Origin: Nakamurella alba
Lineage (GTDB): Bacteria > Actinomycetota > Actinomycetes > Mycobacteriales > Nakamurellaceae
Direction: 5' to 3'
DNA: 64,000 nt
Assembly: GCF_009707545.1 (NCBI RefSeq)
Contig: NZ_WLYK01000001.1
Coordinates: forward strand, 1,674,001 to 1,738,000
The position numbers were made by a program, and so were the translations under genes. The notes beneath the pieces were generated by a model that searched no databases, was not told where the DNA came from, and worked only from the letters and a program-made list of their open reading frames with translations. The stretch's first letter is position 1. Every line of letters starts with the position of its first letter. Of the stretch, positions 10,451 to 19,574 are shown piece after piece.

Positions 10451-10786
10451 GGTGGGAAGTCCCGAACGTCCTGGTTCCCGGGCCCGTTCACCACATCGAA
10501 CAGGCCGAACAACGACCGGGCGTCGGTTCGTTGGCCAACGATCCGTCTGTCGCACGGATTCGGGGCCAACGAACGGTCGTCACTCCCGGATCCGGGGACC
10601 ACCGACCCTCGTCCGGGACTCCTTCCTGCACCGCCGCCCGGCCGGACGGAACCGACGGCATCACACCGTTACCCCGAACGGCGGCACGACCGACGGCATC
10701 GACCGCGCGTCACATCCTGATCACAAAGCACAGTCGCCACCTGCGCACCCCGGAACCACCCCGTTCGCGCGTGGCAGGATGGCCGC
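10405..10786. other. non-coding structured spacer between DUF3097 and NfeD genes
   Basis: With the repeats before it, this makes about 600 bases without a convincing gene on either strand; the open frames have no family character. It holds two long hairpins (10404-10450 and 10526-10574). The last 110 bases are lower in GC (CACATCCTGATCACAAAGCACAG), where a promoter for the NfeD gene would be expected. I see no tRNA or known riboswitch. Confidence 0.6.
10526..10574. repeat. 49-nt hairpin with 11-bp perfect outer stem
   Basis: GTTCGTTGGCC (10526-10536) pairs with GGCCAACGAAC (10564-10574). An inner ATCCGT/ACGGAT stem adds six pairs. It lies 76 bases after the first hairpin and is similar in size but not in sequence. 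Confidence 0.75.
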
Positions 10787-11215
10787 ATGCCGGCATGGGT
10801 GTGGTTCAGCGGAGCAGTGCTGCTGTCCATCGCCGAGGTGCTGGGCGGGGAGTTCGTGCTGCTGATGCTCGGCGGAGCCGCGCTGGTCACAGCGGGTGTG
10901 TCGGTGTTCGTGCCGATCCTGTGGATCCAGTTGCTGGTCTTCGCGCTGACCGCGGTCGCGCTGGTGCTCGGCGCCCGGCCGCCGCTGCTCCGCCAGTTCC
11001 ACCGCACCTCGCCGATCCGCACCGGTATCGAGGCCGTCATCGGCTCCAAGGCCACCGTCGTGTCCACCGTCGACGCCGACGGCGGGCAGGTGAAGATCGG
11101 CGGCGAGGTGTGGTCGGCCAAGGGGGTCGAGGGACACCGCCCGCTGCCGCCGGGTACCGGGGTGACGGTCGTCGAGGTCCGCGGCGCGACCGCCGTGGTG
11201 ATCTGGGGCCCGTAG
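10787..11215 (+). CDS. NfeD-like membrane protein
   Basis: Membrane protein of 142 aa with two or three N-terminal hydrophobic helices (about 3-25, 28-48, 50-62) and a C-terminal OB-fold NfeD domain (about 80-142). The domain shows IGSKATVVSTVDADGGQVKIGGEVWSA-like beta strands ending VRGATAVVIW. NfeD proteins pair with stomatin/SPFH proteins, and the next gene encodes one 53 bases downstream. By position it matches Rv1487. Confidence 0.88.
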   Translation: MPAWVWFSGAVLLSIAEVLGGEFVLLMLGGAALVTAGVSVFVPILWIQLLVFALTAVALVLGARPPLLRQFHRTSPIRTGIEAVIGSKATVVSTVDADGGQVKIGGEVWSAKGVEGHRPLPPGTGVTVVEVRGATAVVIWGP

Positions 11216-11268
11216 GGAACAGCAGTGCCGGGCCACGTCGGCCCGGAACACCGAAGGGACGTGCACAA

Positions 11269-12645
11269 GTGGATCCGGTTCTGATCGTCGCCATCGTGGT
11301 GGCCGTGCTGGTCGTCATCGTGGTGGTGCGCTCGGTCAAGGTGATCCCGCAGGCGCAGGCCGCGGTCATCGAGCGGCTCGGCCGCTTCCACAAGACGAGC
11401 GGCGCCGGCCTGGTCTGGCTGGCCCCGTTCCTGGACCGGATCCGCGCCCGCATCGACCTCCGTGAGCAGGTGGTCTCCTTCCCGCCGCAGCCGGTGATCA
11501 CCGAGGACAACCTGACGGTCTCGATCGACACCGTCGTCTACTTCCAGGTGACCGATCCGCGGGCCGCGGTCTACGAGATCGCCAATTACATCGTCGCGGT
11601 GGAGCAGCTGACCACCACCACGCTGCGGAACGTCGTCGGCGGCATGACCCTCGAGCAGACGCTGACCAGCCGTGACTCGATCAACGGCCAGCTGCGTGGA
11701 GTCCTGGACGAGGCCACCGGCAAGTGGGGGATCCGGGTCGCCCGGGTCGAACTGAAGTCGATCGACCCGCCGCCGTCCATCCAGGAGGCGATGGAGAAGC
11801 AGATGCGCGCCGACCGTGACAAGCGCGCGATGATCCTCACCGCCGAGGGTCAGCGGGAGAGCTCGATCAAGACGGCCGAGGGCCAGAAGCAGGCCGCGGT
11901 GCTCTCCGCCGAGGGCGCCAAGCAGGCGTCGATCCTGCAGGCGGAGGGCGAGCGGCAGTCGCGCATCCTCAAGGCGCAGGGCGAGCGGGCCGCCCGCTAC
12001 CTGCAGGCCCAGGGCCAGGCCAAGGCCATCGAGAAGGTCTTCGCCGCAGTGAAAGCCGGCCGCCCGACCCCGGAACTGCTGGCCTACCAGTACCTCCAGA
12101 CGCTGCCGCAGCTGGCCCAGGGCGATGCCAACAAGGTCTGGATGATCCCGAGCGACTTCTCCAAGTCCCTCGAGGGTTTCGCCCGGATGCTCGGCGCCAA
12201 GGGCGACGACGGCGTGTTCCGCTACGAGGCACCGCCGGTCGATCCGGCCGACAGTGCCGCCCGTGCCGGTGATGTCGACGACGATGTGAAGGACTGGTTC
12301 GGCGGCACCTCCGCCGAGGAGGTGGCCCGCGCGGTCAAGCAGGCGGAGGAGGCGGCTGCGGTCAGCGTCGAGGACATGCCGGCGCCGCGGCCCAGCCTGT
12401 CCGTCCCGAAAGCCGTCGGCGCGCAGCCGGAGTCACGGCCGGCCATCGAGAACCGGCCCGAGCCGGAGCCGGCACAGAGCCGGGAGCCGCAGCCGGAGGC
12501 GCAGCCGCGGCACCAGCAGTCGTGGCAGCAGCCCCCGTCGACCGGGCCCGGTCAGTACCCGCCGCCCGGAGCTCCGGCACCGCAGGGGTTCCCGCCGCCG
12601 CCTTGGTACCAGCCGCCGGCAGATCCGGACCAGGATCGCCGGTGA
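11269..12645 (+). CDS. SPFH/band 7 (stomatin-like) membrane protein
   Basis: Protein of 458 aa, anchored by one N-terminal helix (about 2-22). The SPFH domain covers about 25-190, with AVIERLGRF and the conserved DPRAAVYEI. A coiled coil of repeated AEG(Q/E)R-type units (about 190-260) follows. A Pro/Gln/Glu-rich tail of over 100 residues extends beyond normal stomatins. Stomatins oligomerise in membrane microdomains with NfeD partners. The GTG at 11269 follows AAGGGAC by seven bases. It corresponds by position to Rv1488. The long tail is probably disordered. Confidence 0.9.
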   Translation: MDPVLIVAIVVAVLVVIVVVRSVKVIPQAQAAVIERLGRFHKTSGAGLVWLAPFLDRIRARIDLREQVVSFPPQPVITEDNLTVSIDTVVYFQVTDPRAAVYEIANYIVAVEQLTTTTLRNVVGGMTLEQTLTSRDSINGQLRGVLDEATGKWGIRVARVELKSIDPPPSIQEAMEKQMRADRDKRAMILTAEGQRESSIKTAEGQKQAAVLSAEGAKQASILQAEGERQSRILKAQGERAARYLQAQGQAKAIEKVFAAVKAGRPTPELLAYQYLQTLPQLAQGDANKVWMIPSDFSKSLEGFARMLGAKGDDGVFRYEAPPVDPADSAARAGDVDDDVKDWFGGTSAEEVARAVKQAEEAAAVSVEDMPAPRPSLSVPKAVGAQPESRPAIENRPEPEPAQSREPQPEAQPRHQQSWQQPPSTGPGQYPPPGAPAPQGFPPPPWYQPPADPDQDRR

Positions 12646-12801
12646 GTCGGCAACGCTCCTGAACCGCATCAGCAACGGATCGGCGCCCGGTGTGGTGCGC
12701 GCCACCCGGAGCGTGCGGGTCCGAAGTCGCCGCCCGGTGCGATGATTCACCGGATCTCGACCCGATCACCGGCAGCGCCGCCGCCCAGAAGGGAAGTCCC
12801 G

Positions 12802-14448
12802 ATGATCCTGCGCAGGACCACCGCCAGTACCCGCTCCCGGACCCGCGTGGTCCTGGCCGCCCTCGCCGGGTCCGCCCTCGTCCTGGTCTCGGCCTGTTCC
12901 GCCGGCTCCTCGGTCACCCCGAGCAGCAGTGCGGCCCAGACCACCACCCCGAGCACGGCCGCTCCGTCGTCCGGCGGCTCCGGTACCGAAAGTGCGCCGC
13001 CGAGCAGCGACGGCAGCGCCACCGGTTCCAGCCAGGCCCCGGTCAGCGATGCCGCGCTGAGCATCGGTTTCATCCTGGAGCCGACCAGCCTCGACTTCAC
13101 CACCACCGACGGCGCGGCGATCCCGCAGGTGCTGCTCACCAACGTCTACGAGACCCTGGTCAAGCTCGACCAGTCCGGGCAGATCGTGCCGGGACTCGCG
13201 TCGGCGTGGGAGGTCTCGGACGACAACAAGACCTACACCTTCACCCTGCAGGACGGGGTGACCTTCTCCGACGGCTCCGAGTTCACCGCCGAGGACGCGA
13301 AGTTCTCGATCGACCGGGTCACCAGCGACTGGACGGTCGCGATCAAGGCCGGCATGGACGTCGTCGACTCGACGGAGGTGGTCTCGCCGACCGAGCTCAA
13401 GGTGACCCTGAAGCAGCCGAGCAACTCCTGGCTGTTCCGGATGACCGGCCGCATCGGCGCGATGTTCTCCGAGGACGGCGTCGCCGACCTGGCCAACACC
13501 GCCATCGGGACCGGCCCGTACACGCTGCAGACCTGGAACCGCGGCACCTCGATCGTGCTGGAGCGCAACCCCGACTACTGGGGCACCGCACCGTCGGTGA
13601 AGACCGTGACGTTCCAGTACTTCAAGGACGCGGACGCGATGAACAGCGCCTTGCTGACCGGCAGCATCCAGGTCGTTTCCACGCTGCAGTCGCCGGAGAC
13701 GATCGACCAGTTCGCCGACACCAGCAAGTACAAGATCATCGAGGGCGCGACCGACGGCGAGGTCATGATGACCCTCAACGACGGCAAGGCCCCGCTGAAC
13801 GACGTCAAGGTGCGGCAGGCGATCAACTACGCGTTGGACAAGCAGGCGATCCTGGACGGCGCCTGGGGCGGCTACGGCACGGTGATCGGATCGCACGAGT
13901 CGCCCAACGACCCGTGGTTCGTCGACCTCGCCGACAAGTACCCGCACGACGTGGAGAAGGCGAAGGCGCTGCTGGCCGAGGCCGGCCAGTCCGACCTGAC
14001 GCTGAACCTGGCGCTGCCGCCGGTCCCGTACGCGCAGGCCGCCGCGCCGATCATCGTGTCCCAGCTGGCCGAGGCCGGCATCACCGTCAACGCCTCGAAC
14101 GTCACGTTCCCGGTGTGGCTGGACCAGGTTTTCGGCAAGGCCGACTACGACATGACGATCATCAACCACGTCGAGCCGCGGGACGTCACCACCATCTGGG
14201 GCAACCCTGAGTACTACACCCGGTACGACAACCCGGAGGTGCAGAAGCTCTTCGCCGACGGCGATGCCGGGACCGAGGAGGAGTACGTCGCGGACTACAA
14301 GAAGGCCGTGGAGATCCTCGCCGACGATGCGGCTGCGGCCTGGCTCTGGTCCTTCCCGAACCTGATGGTCGCCGACGTCAACGTCCAGGGTCTGCCGCAG
14401 AACGCGGTCGGCGAGTCCTTCGTGCTGGCGAACCTCTCGGTGAGCTGA
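12802..14448 (+). CDS. ABC transporter substrate-binding lipoprotein (family 5, peptide type)
   Basis: Extracellular solute-binding lipoprotein of 548 aa for the importer encoded downstream, most likely binding di- or oligopeptides. The signal ends in a lipobox (LVLVSAC, Cys at about 33), then a Ser/Thr-rich linker of about 50 residues. The SBP_bac_5 fold follows, with early LDFTTTDGA and the typical GTGPYTLQTWNRG and LERNPDYWG motifs. ATG 12802 has AAGGGAAG just upstream; in-frame codons further upstream lack a site and would hide the signal peptide. The permease gene starts 19 bases later. Confidence 0.9.
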   Translation: MILRRTTASTRSRTRVVLAALAGSALVLVSACSAGSSVTPSSSAAQTTTPSTAAPSSGGSGTESAPPSSDGSATGSSQAPVSDAALSIGFILEPTSLDFTTTDGAAIPQVLLTNVYETLVKLDQSGQIVPGLASAWEVSDDNKTYTFTLQDGVTFSDGSEFTAEDAKFSIDRVTSDWTVAIKAGMDVVDSTEVVSPTELKVTLKQPSNSWLFRMTGRIGAMFSEDGVADLANTAIGTGPYTLQTWNRGTSIVLERNPDYWGTAPSVKTVTFQYFKDADAMNSALLTGSIQVVSTLQSPETIDQFADTSKYKIIEGATDGEVMMTLNDGKAPLNDVKVRQAINYALDKQAILDGAWGGYGTVIGSHESPNDPWFVDLADKYPHDVEKAKALLAEAGQSDLTLNLALPPVPYAQAAAPIIVSQLAEAGITVNASNVTFPVWLDQVFGKADYDMTIINHVEPRDVTTIWGNPEYYTRYDNPEVQKLFADGDAGTEEEYVADYKKAVEILADDAAAAWLWSFPNLMVADVNVQGLPQNAVGESFVLANLSVS

Positions 14449-14467
14449 TGCGGGCGGCACGACCGGC

Positions 14468-15424
14468 GTGAGCGCCGTCGCCTGGCAGGTGCTGCGCCGC
14501 CTGCTGATCTTCCTCGCCGGCATCGCGGTGGCGTCGGTGGTGGTGTTCTGGCTGCTGTCCGGGATCGGGGATCCGGCCCGGATCCGGCTCGGCCTGGGCG
14601 CCACCGACGAGTCCGTCGCCGCGATGCGGGCGCAGATGGGGCTGGACCGCTCGCTGGTCACCCAGTACCTGGACTGGGCCGGCGGGGCGATCCGCGGCGA
14701 CTTCGGCGTCAGCTACGTCTCCGACGCCGCCATCGGGCCGCAGCTGTTCGACCGGCTCGCGGTGACGCTCTGGCTGGTGTTCGGCGCGATGATCCTGTCG
14801 ATCCTGATCGCCGTACCTCTGGGCATGGCGGCGGCGATGTGGCACCGGCGCTGGTCCGGCACGCTGATCTCCGGGATCGCCCAGCTCGGCGTCGCGGTGC
14901 CGGCCTTCCTGGTCGGGTTCCTGCTGATCGCGGTCTTCGCGGTGAAGCTCGGCTGGTTCCCGTCCGGCGGCTACGTGGTGCCGGCGCAGGACCCGCTCGG
15001 GTTCCTGCACCGGATGGTGCTGCCGTGGCTCTCGCTCGGCCTGGTGCAGGCGGCGGTGCTGACCCGGTACGTACGCAGCGCCGTGCTGGACGAGATGGGC
15101 CAGGACTACCTGCGCACCGCCCGGTCCAAGGGCCTGACCCCGTGGCAGGCGATGATCCGGCACGGGCTGCGCAACGCCTCGATCCCGGTGTTGACCGTGA
15201 TCGGGTTGCAGATGATCACGATCCTGGTGGGTGCGGTGGTGGTGGAGCAGGTGTTCGTCATCCCGGGCATCGGGTCCTGGCTGGTCGACATGGTCGGCAA
15301 CCAGGACATCCTCGCGGTGCAGGCCATCGTGATCACCCTGGTCGCGATCGCCCTGCTGGTCTCGTTCGTCGTCGACGTGATCTACCTGCTGGTGGATCCC
15401 CGGCTCCGGGTGCGCCGGTCGTGA
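14468..15424 (+). CDS. ABC transporter permease (DppB type)
   Basis: Inner-membrane permease of 318 aa with about six membrane segments and the DppB-type N-terminus (LRRLLIFLAGIAVASVVVF). The EAA loop that contacts the ATPases is at LRTARSKGLTPWQAMIRHGL. Its partner permease overlaps it (GTGA). It belongs to a five-gene peptide/nickel-type importer operon. Confidence 0.92.
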   Translation: MSAVAWQVLRRLLIFLAGIAVASVVVFWLLSGIGDPARIRLGLGATDESVAAMRAQMGLDRSLVTQYLDWAGGAIRGDFGVSYVSDAAIGPQLFDRLAVTLWLVFGAMILSILIAVPLGMAAAMWHRRWSGTLISGIAQLGVAVPAFLVGFLLIAVFAVKLGWFPSGGYVVPAQDPLGFLHRMVLPWLSLGLVQAAVLTRYVRSAVLDEMGQDYLRTARSKGLTPWQAMIRHGLRNASIPVLTVIGLQMITILVGAVVVEQVFVIPGIGSWLVDMVGNQDILAVQAIVITLVAIALLVSFVVDVIYLLVDPRLRVRRS

Positions 15425-16284
15425 GCGCCGTGCCCGAGGCACCCCTGGACGTGTCGTCCGGCGACCGGCGCGGCCGCGGGCTGCTGCGCACCGGCCTGGT
15501 GCTGGTGGTGTTCGTGGTGCTGGTGGCGGTGGTGTCGTTCTTCTGGACCCCGTGGTCGACGATCTACACCGACGTGGCCAATCGGCACGCCGGCCCGTTC
15601 ACCGCCGGGCACTTCCTGGGCACCGACCTGCGCGGTCGGGACATGGCGTCATTGCTGATGGCCGGGGCCCGCACCACGCTGTACGCCGGGCTGCTGGCGG
15701 TCGGTATCGCGGCGGTGATCGGCACCCCGCTGGGCATTCTGGCCGGCATGCTGCCGCGTGGCTGGACCGAGTTCATCCTCCGGGTGACCGACCTCTGGCT
15801 GGCCTTCCCGGCGCTGCTGATGGCGCTGATCTTCGCCACCATCTTCGGCAGTTCGGTGACCACCGCGATGGTGGCGATCGGCATCTCCACCATCCCGTCG
15901 TTCATCCGCGTGGTGCGCGCCGGGACCATGGTGGTGATGACCACGGACTACGTGCAGGCCGCACGGGTGGCCGGCCGCGGCCGGATCGGCATCGCCGTCC
16001 GGCACGTGCTGCCGAACGTCGCCGGCCTGGTGATCGTGCAGATCTCGGTCGCCTACGCGATCGCCATCCTGGCCGAGGCGGCGCTGTCCTACCTGGGTCT
16101 CGGCGCCGGTCCGACCACCCCGTCCTGGGGACGGATGCTCTTCGACAACAAGGCGGCGTTGCAGGCCGGCTACCCGAGCCTGCTGCTCTGGCCCGGGCTG
16201 GCGATCGCCATCGCCGTGCTCGGGTTCAACCTGCTCGGCGACGGCCTGCGGGACCGCTTCGACCCGAGGCTGGCCGGCCGATGA
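15421..16284 (+). CDS. ABC transporter permease (DppC type)
   Basis: Second permease subunit, 287 aa. It has an N-terminal helix, a periplasm-facing segment with HFLGTDLRGRDMASLLM (typical of DppC/OppC), and five further helices. The EAA loop is at VQAARVAGRGRIGIAVRH. It ends with LLGDGLRDRFDPRL, the standard DppC C-terminus. The GTG start overlaps the preceding stop, and its own stop overlaps the ATPase start. Confidence 0.92.
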   Translation: MSAVPEAPLDVSSGDRRGRGLLRTGLVLVVFVVLVAVVSFFWTPWSTIYTDVANRHAGPFTAGHFLGTDLRGRDMASLLMAGARTTLYAGLLAVGIAAVIGTPLGILAGMLPRGWTEFILRVTDLWLAFPALLMALIFATIFGSSVTTAMVAIGISTIPSFIRVVRAGTMVVMTTDYVQAARVAGRGRIGIAVRHVLPNVAGLVIVQISVAYAIAILAEAALSYLGLGAGPTTPSWGRMLFDNKAALQAGYPSLLLWPGLAIAIAVLGFNLLGDGLRDRFDPRLAGR

Positions 16285-17090
16285 CCGCGCCCCCGATGAC
16301 CGCGCCACTGCTGACCGTCGCCGGGCTGGGCGTCGCTGCCGGCCGCGACACGCTGGTGCGCGAGGTGGACCTGGAGATCGCCCGCAACGAGCGGGTCGGC
16401 ATCATCGGTGCTTCCGGGTCCGGCAAGACGCTCACCTGCCTGGCGCTGGCCGGCCTGCTGCCGGACGGGCTCACCGCAACCGGCTCGGTGCGGATGGCCG
16501 GCGTCGACGCCGATCTGCTGCACCTGTCCGAGCGACGGCTGGCCGCCGTGCGCGGGCTGCGGGTCGGCATGGTGTTCCAGGAGCCGATGACCGCGCTGAA
16601 CCCGACGATGACCGTCGGCCGTCAGGTCGCCGAGGTGATGCTGCGGCACCGGACCGTGCCGCGTCGCCAGGTCCGCGGCCGGGTGCTGGAACTGCTGGCC
16701 GAGACCGGGCTGCCGGACCCGGACCGGATGGTGCGGTCCTACCCGCACCAGCTCTCCGGCGGGCAGCGGCAGCGGGTGGTGCTGGCGATCGCCCTGGCCA
16801 ATGCCCCCGACCTGCTGATCTGCGACGAGCCGACCACCGCGCTGGACGTCACGGTCCAGGCCCGCGTGCTGGAGCTGATCTCGTCCCGGTCGGCGGCGGT
16901 CGACGCCGCGGTGCTGTTCATCTCGCACGACCTGGCTGTGGTCGCCTCCCTGTGCGACCGGATCCTGGTGATGTTCGACGGCCGGGTGGTGGAGGCGGGC
17001 AGCACCGTCCAGGTGCTCACCGCACCGCAACACGAGCACACGAAGCAGTTGCTGGCCGACGCCGACCTGACCGTCCGGGAGGGATCGTGA
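16281..17090 (+). CDS. ABC transporter ATP-binding protein (DppD type)
   Basis: ATPase subunit of 269 aa. Walker A is GASGSGKT, the signature is LSGGQRQRV, Walker B is [12 protein letters not shown], and the H-loop is FISHDLAVV. It is shorter than many DppD proteins because it ends soon after the oligopeptide-type TKQLLADA segment and lacks the Cys-rich C-terminus. ATG 16281 overlaps the permease stop. Confidence 0.92.
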   Translation: MTAPPMTAPLLTVAGLGVAAGRDTLVREVDLEIARNERVGIIGASGSGKTLTCLALAGLLPDGLTATGSVRMAGVDADLLHLSERRLAAVRGLRVGMVFQEPMTALNPTMTVGRQVAEVMLRHRTVPRRQVRGRVLELLAETGLPDPDRMVRSYPHQLSGGQRQRVVLAIALANAPDLLICDEPTTALDVTVQARVLELISSRSAAVDAAVLFISHDLAVVASLCDRILVMFDGRVVEAGSTVQVLTAPQHEHTKQLLADADLTVREGS

Positions 17091-17887
17091 CATCCGCTGC
17101 GGCACCGGCGGTGTCGGTCGAACAGGTGAGCCGGGTCTTCACCCGGCGCCGGCGCCCCGAGGTGCGGGCACTGGACGGGATCGACCTGACGATCCCGACC
17201 GGGTCCCGGTTCGGGATCGTGGGGGAGTCCGGGTCGGGCAAGACCACCCTGATGCGGCTGATCGCCGGCCTGGACTCGCCCACCTCCGGCCGGATCCTGC
17301 TGTCCGGCACGGATGTCGCCGGGATCGGTCGCCGGGAGCTGAGCAGCCGGCTGCAGGTGGTCTTCCAGGACCCGATGGGGTCGCTCGACCCGCGCATGCG
17401 GGTGGGGGAGATCGTCGCCGAGCCGCTGCGGGTGCAGGGCCGGGACGACATCGACCTGCGGGTGCGGGCCGCGCTGGAGCAGGTGGGGCTGGACGCCGAC
17501 GTACGGAAGCGGTACCCGCACCAGTTCTCCGGTGGTCAGCGGCAACGCATCTCGATCGCCCGGGCCGTGGCCCCGGACCCGGACATCCTGCTCGCCGACG
17601 AGGCGGTCTCGGCCCTGGACGTCACGGTCCGGGCGACGGTCCTGGCCCTGCTGGACCGGATCGCCGCGGAACGGAACCTCACCCTGGTCTTCGTCTCGCA
17701 CGACCTGTCGGTGATCCGCCGGGTCTGCGACCGGGTGGCGGTGCTGCAGAACGGGACCCTGGTGGAGGCCGGCACCGTCGAAGACGTCTACGGCAGCCCC
17801 ACCGCCGACTACACCCGGGACCTGCTGGCGGCGGTGCCTACTCTGCAGAAGTCCCTCGCGGCCGCGGAGCGCCGCGCCGCGACCTGA
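17087..17887 (+). CDS. ABC transporter ATP-binding protein (DppF type)
   Basis: Second ATPase of the importer, 266 aa. Walker A is GESGSGKTT, the signature is FSGGQRQRI, Walker B is [12 protein letters not shown], and the H-loop is [24 protein letters not shown] is the DppF/OppF Q-loop signature. The GTG overlaps the previous stop. Its last 50 bases overlap the 3' end of the convergent gene at 17838. Confidence 0.92.
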   Translation: MTSAAAPAVSVEQVSRVFTRRRRPEVRALDGIDLTIPTGSRFGIVGESGSGKTTLMRLIAGLDSPTSGRILLSGTDVAGIGRRELSSRLQVVFQDPMGSLDPRMRVGEIVAEPLRVQGRDDIDLRVRAALEQVGLDADVRKRYPHQFSGGQRQRISIARAVAPDPDILLADEAVSALDVTVRATVLALLDRIAAERNLTLVFVSHDLSVIRRVCDRVAVLQNGTLVEAGTVEDVYGSPTADYTRDLLAAVPTLQKSLAAAERRAAT

Positions 17888-18311
17888 TCTCTCCCTCGCC
17901 CCACCGGGGAGCGCTCGCCGCGCGGTGCTGTTCGCCGACGAACTGCAGTGCCTCAGTGGCGATCTCCGGCCACCGGACCACTGCGGCGGGGGTGCTGGGA
18001 AGGACGATCCATTCCCGCATCGGCCGGCCGGCGTTCAGCATCCGGCTCCCGACACCGGAGGCGACCAGCTCGTCGATCCGGGTGGCCGGCAGTTTCGCCA
18101 TCATCCCGTCCGGGAGGGACGCGACGAAGATCTTTCCCTCGACGGTCAGGGCCGGAGATCCCAGTGCCTTCCCGGGTTGCACCCCCGGCGCACCGAGGAA
18201 GCCGTCGGTCAGGTGCTCCCACAGGGCGGCGCGGTCGGACGGAACGATCGCCGACGTCCCCGCGCCGGGAATCGACGACGCTGCAACAGCGCCGGCGCTG
18301 TCCTTGTCCAT
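17838..18311 (-). CDS. TfoX/YjbR-like small protein
   Basis: Cytoplasmic protein of 157 aa. The middle part ([20 protein letters not shown], then [11 protein letters not shown]) resembles TfoX N-terminal/YjbR domains, where a single chain folds around GK(M/I)F...KLP...GRPM.EW. The role of such stand-alone domains is unknown. The N-terminus is Ala/Ser/Thr-rich and the C-terminus ends in a basic tail that overlaps the dppF-like gene on the other strand. It shares a short divergent promoter region with the M20 peptidase gene. Confidence 0.6.
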   Translation of the reverse strand: MDKDSAGAVAASSIPGAGTSAIVPSDRAALWEHLTDGFLGAPGVQPGKALGSPALTVEGKIFVASLPDGMMAKLPATRIDELVASGVGSRMLNAGRPMREWIVLPSTPAAVVRWPEIATEALQFVGEQHRAASAPRWGEGEIRSRRGAPRPRGTSAE

Positions 18312-18353
18312 TCCGGTTCCTCCCTGCCTGTCTACGTCGCGCCGAGGTCATGC

Positions 18354-19574
18354 ATGATCCTCGGCATGACGACGAGTGTGCCGGACATCGATGACGCGGA
18401 CCTGCTGGACCTCACGCAGCAGCTGGTCCGGCTGCGCACGGTGAACACCGGTGCCGGGGTGGTCGAGCAGCCCGCCGCCGACCTGGTCGCACAGCTGATG
18501 ACCTCCTACGGCTGGCAGGTGACGATCAGCGAGGTCGCCCCGGGCAGACCGAATGTCGTCGGCGTGGTGCACGGTCGCGGCCCCGGCCGGACGCTGATGT
18601 TCGAGGGCCACACCGACGTCGTCACCGAGGGCGACCCGGACGGCTGGAGCTTCGACCCGTACTCCGGCGACGTCGTCGACGGGAAGCTGCTGGGCCGCGG
18701 GTCGGCCGACATGAAGGCCGGCGTCGCCGCGATGATCCATGCCGCCCGCGCCGTCGAGCTCGGCGGTTTCGACGGCCGCATCGTGGTGGCCGCGCTCGCC
18801 GACGAGGAGGGCATGATGCTGGGTGCCAAGCACTTCGCGGACGCCTACCGCGCGGCCGGCGGGCTGGACGGCGCACCGATCGACGCGGTGATCGTCTGCG
18901 AGCCGGAGGGCGGCGAGCTCTGCACGGTGGCCAAGGGCGCCGTGCGCGCGCGCATCGACGTGCACGGGGTGATGGCGCACGGCGCGATGCCGCACCACGG
19001 CCGCAACCCGCTGCCGGCGATCGGCGAGATCCTGGTCGGCATCGGTGCGCTCGAGCAGGAGCTGCAGGAGAACCCCGGCCCGCACCCGCATCTCGGCCTG
19101 ACCTCGATCACCCCGACGGTGCTGGACGCCGGTCAGCCGGCCCAGGTCAACGTCATCCCCGCGGTCGCGTCGGTGTACCTGGACATCCGGACCATTCCCG
19201 GCATCGACCACGCCGAGCTGATCGACGTGCTCACCGCCCTGGCCGAAACCGTCGCGGCGGCACGGGATCTGACCGCGACGCTGGAGGTGATCGACGACCG
19301 GCCGGTGGTGGACACCGCCGAGGACGACCCGGTGGTGCTGGCGCTGCGCCGGGCGCACGAGGAGGTCACCGGTGCGCCACCGCCGTTCGGCGGGGTCCCC
19401 GGCACCACCGACGGCACCATCCTGACCCGGGACGCCGGCCTGGTCACCGTCGTCTACGGCCCCGGCGGCAAGTGGATCGCGCACCAGGTCGACGAGTTCG
19501 TCGAGGTGGACGACCTGGTCGCCTGCGCCCGCGTCTACGCGGCCACCGCCCGGCACTTCCTGGCGGCGTCGTGA
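18354..19574 (+). CDS. M20 family metallopeptidase (ArgE/DapE-like)
   Basis: Cytosolic zinc amidohydrolase of 406 aa cleaving an acyl or peptide bond. Metal ligands are visible in FEGHTDVV, the Asp of RGSADMKAG, the Glu pair of ADEEGM, and the late His of KWIAHQVDEFV. The central dimerisation domain contains the VHGVMAHGAMPHHG stretch. ATG 18354 has GAGG six bases upstream; ATG 18366 is an alternative four codons later. A P1 peptidase gene overlaps its stop (GTGA). Together with the peptide importer upstream it suggests breakdown of imported peptides, but acetylornithine or succinyl-diaminopimelate substrates cannot be excluded. Confidence 0.88.
   Translation: MILGMTTSVPDIDDADLLDLTQQLVRLRTVNTGAGVVEQPAADLVAQLMTSYGWQVTISEVAPGRPNVVGVVHGRGPGRTLMFEGHTDVVTEGDPDGWSFDPYSGDVVDGKLLGRGSADMKAGVAAMIHAARAVELGGFDGRIVVAALADEEGMMLGAKHFADAYRAAGGLDGAPIDAVIVCEPEGGELCTVAKGAVRARIDVHGVMAHGAMPHHGRNPLPAIGEILVGIGALEQELQENPGPHPHLGLTSITPTVLDAGQPAQVNVIPAVASVYLDIRTIPGIDHAELIDVLTALAETVAAARDLTATLEVIDDRPVVDTAEDDPVVLALRRAHEEVTGAPPPFGGVPGTTDGTILTRDAGLVTVVYGPGGKWIAHQVDEFVEVDDLVACARVYAATARHFLAAS

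Noticed and set aside
10331..10555. Small minus-strand gene in the structured spacer
   Set aside because: The product is Arg/Pro/Thr-rich, has no ribosome site, and spans the hairpin; composition is that of non-coding GC-rich DNA.
10526..10574. Integron attC site
   Set aside because: The hairpin has the right size, but the arms do not carry the GTTRRRY/RYYYAAC core and no integrase or cassette genes are present.
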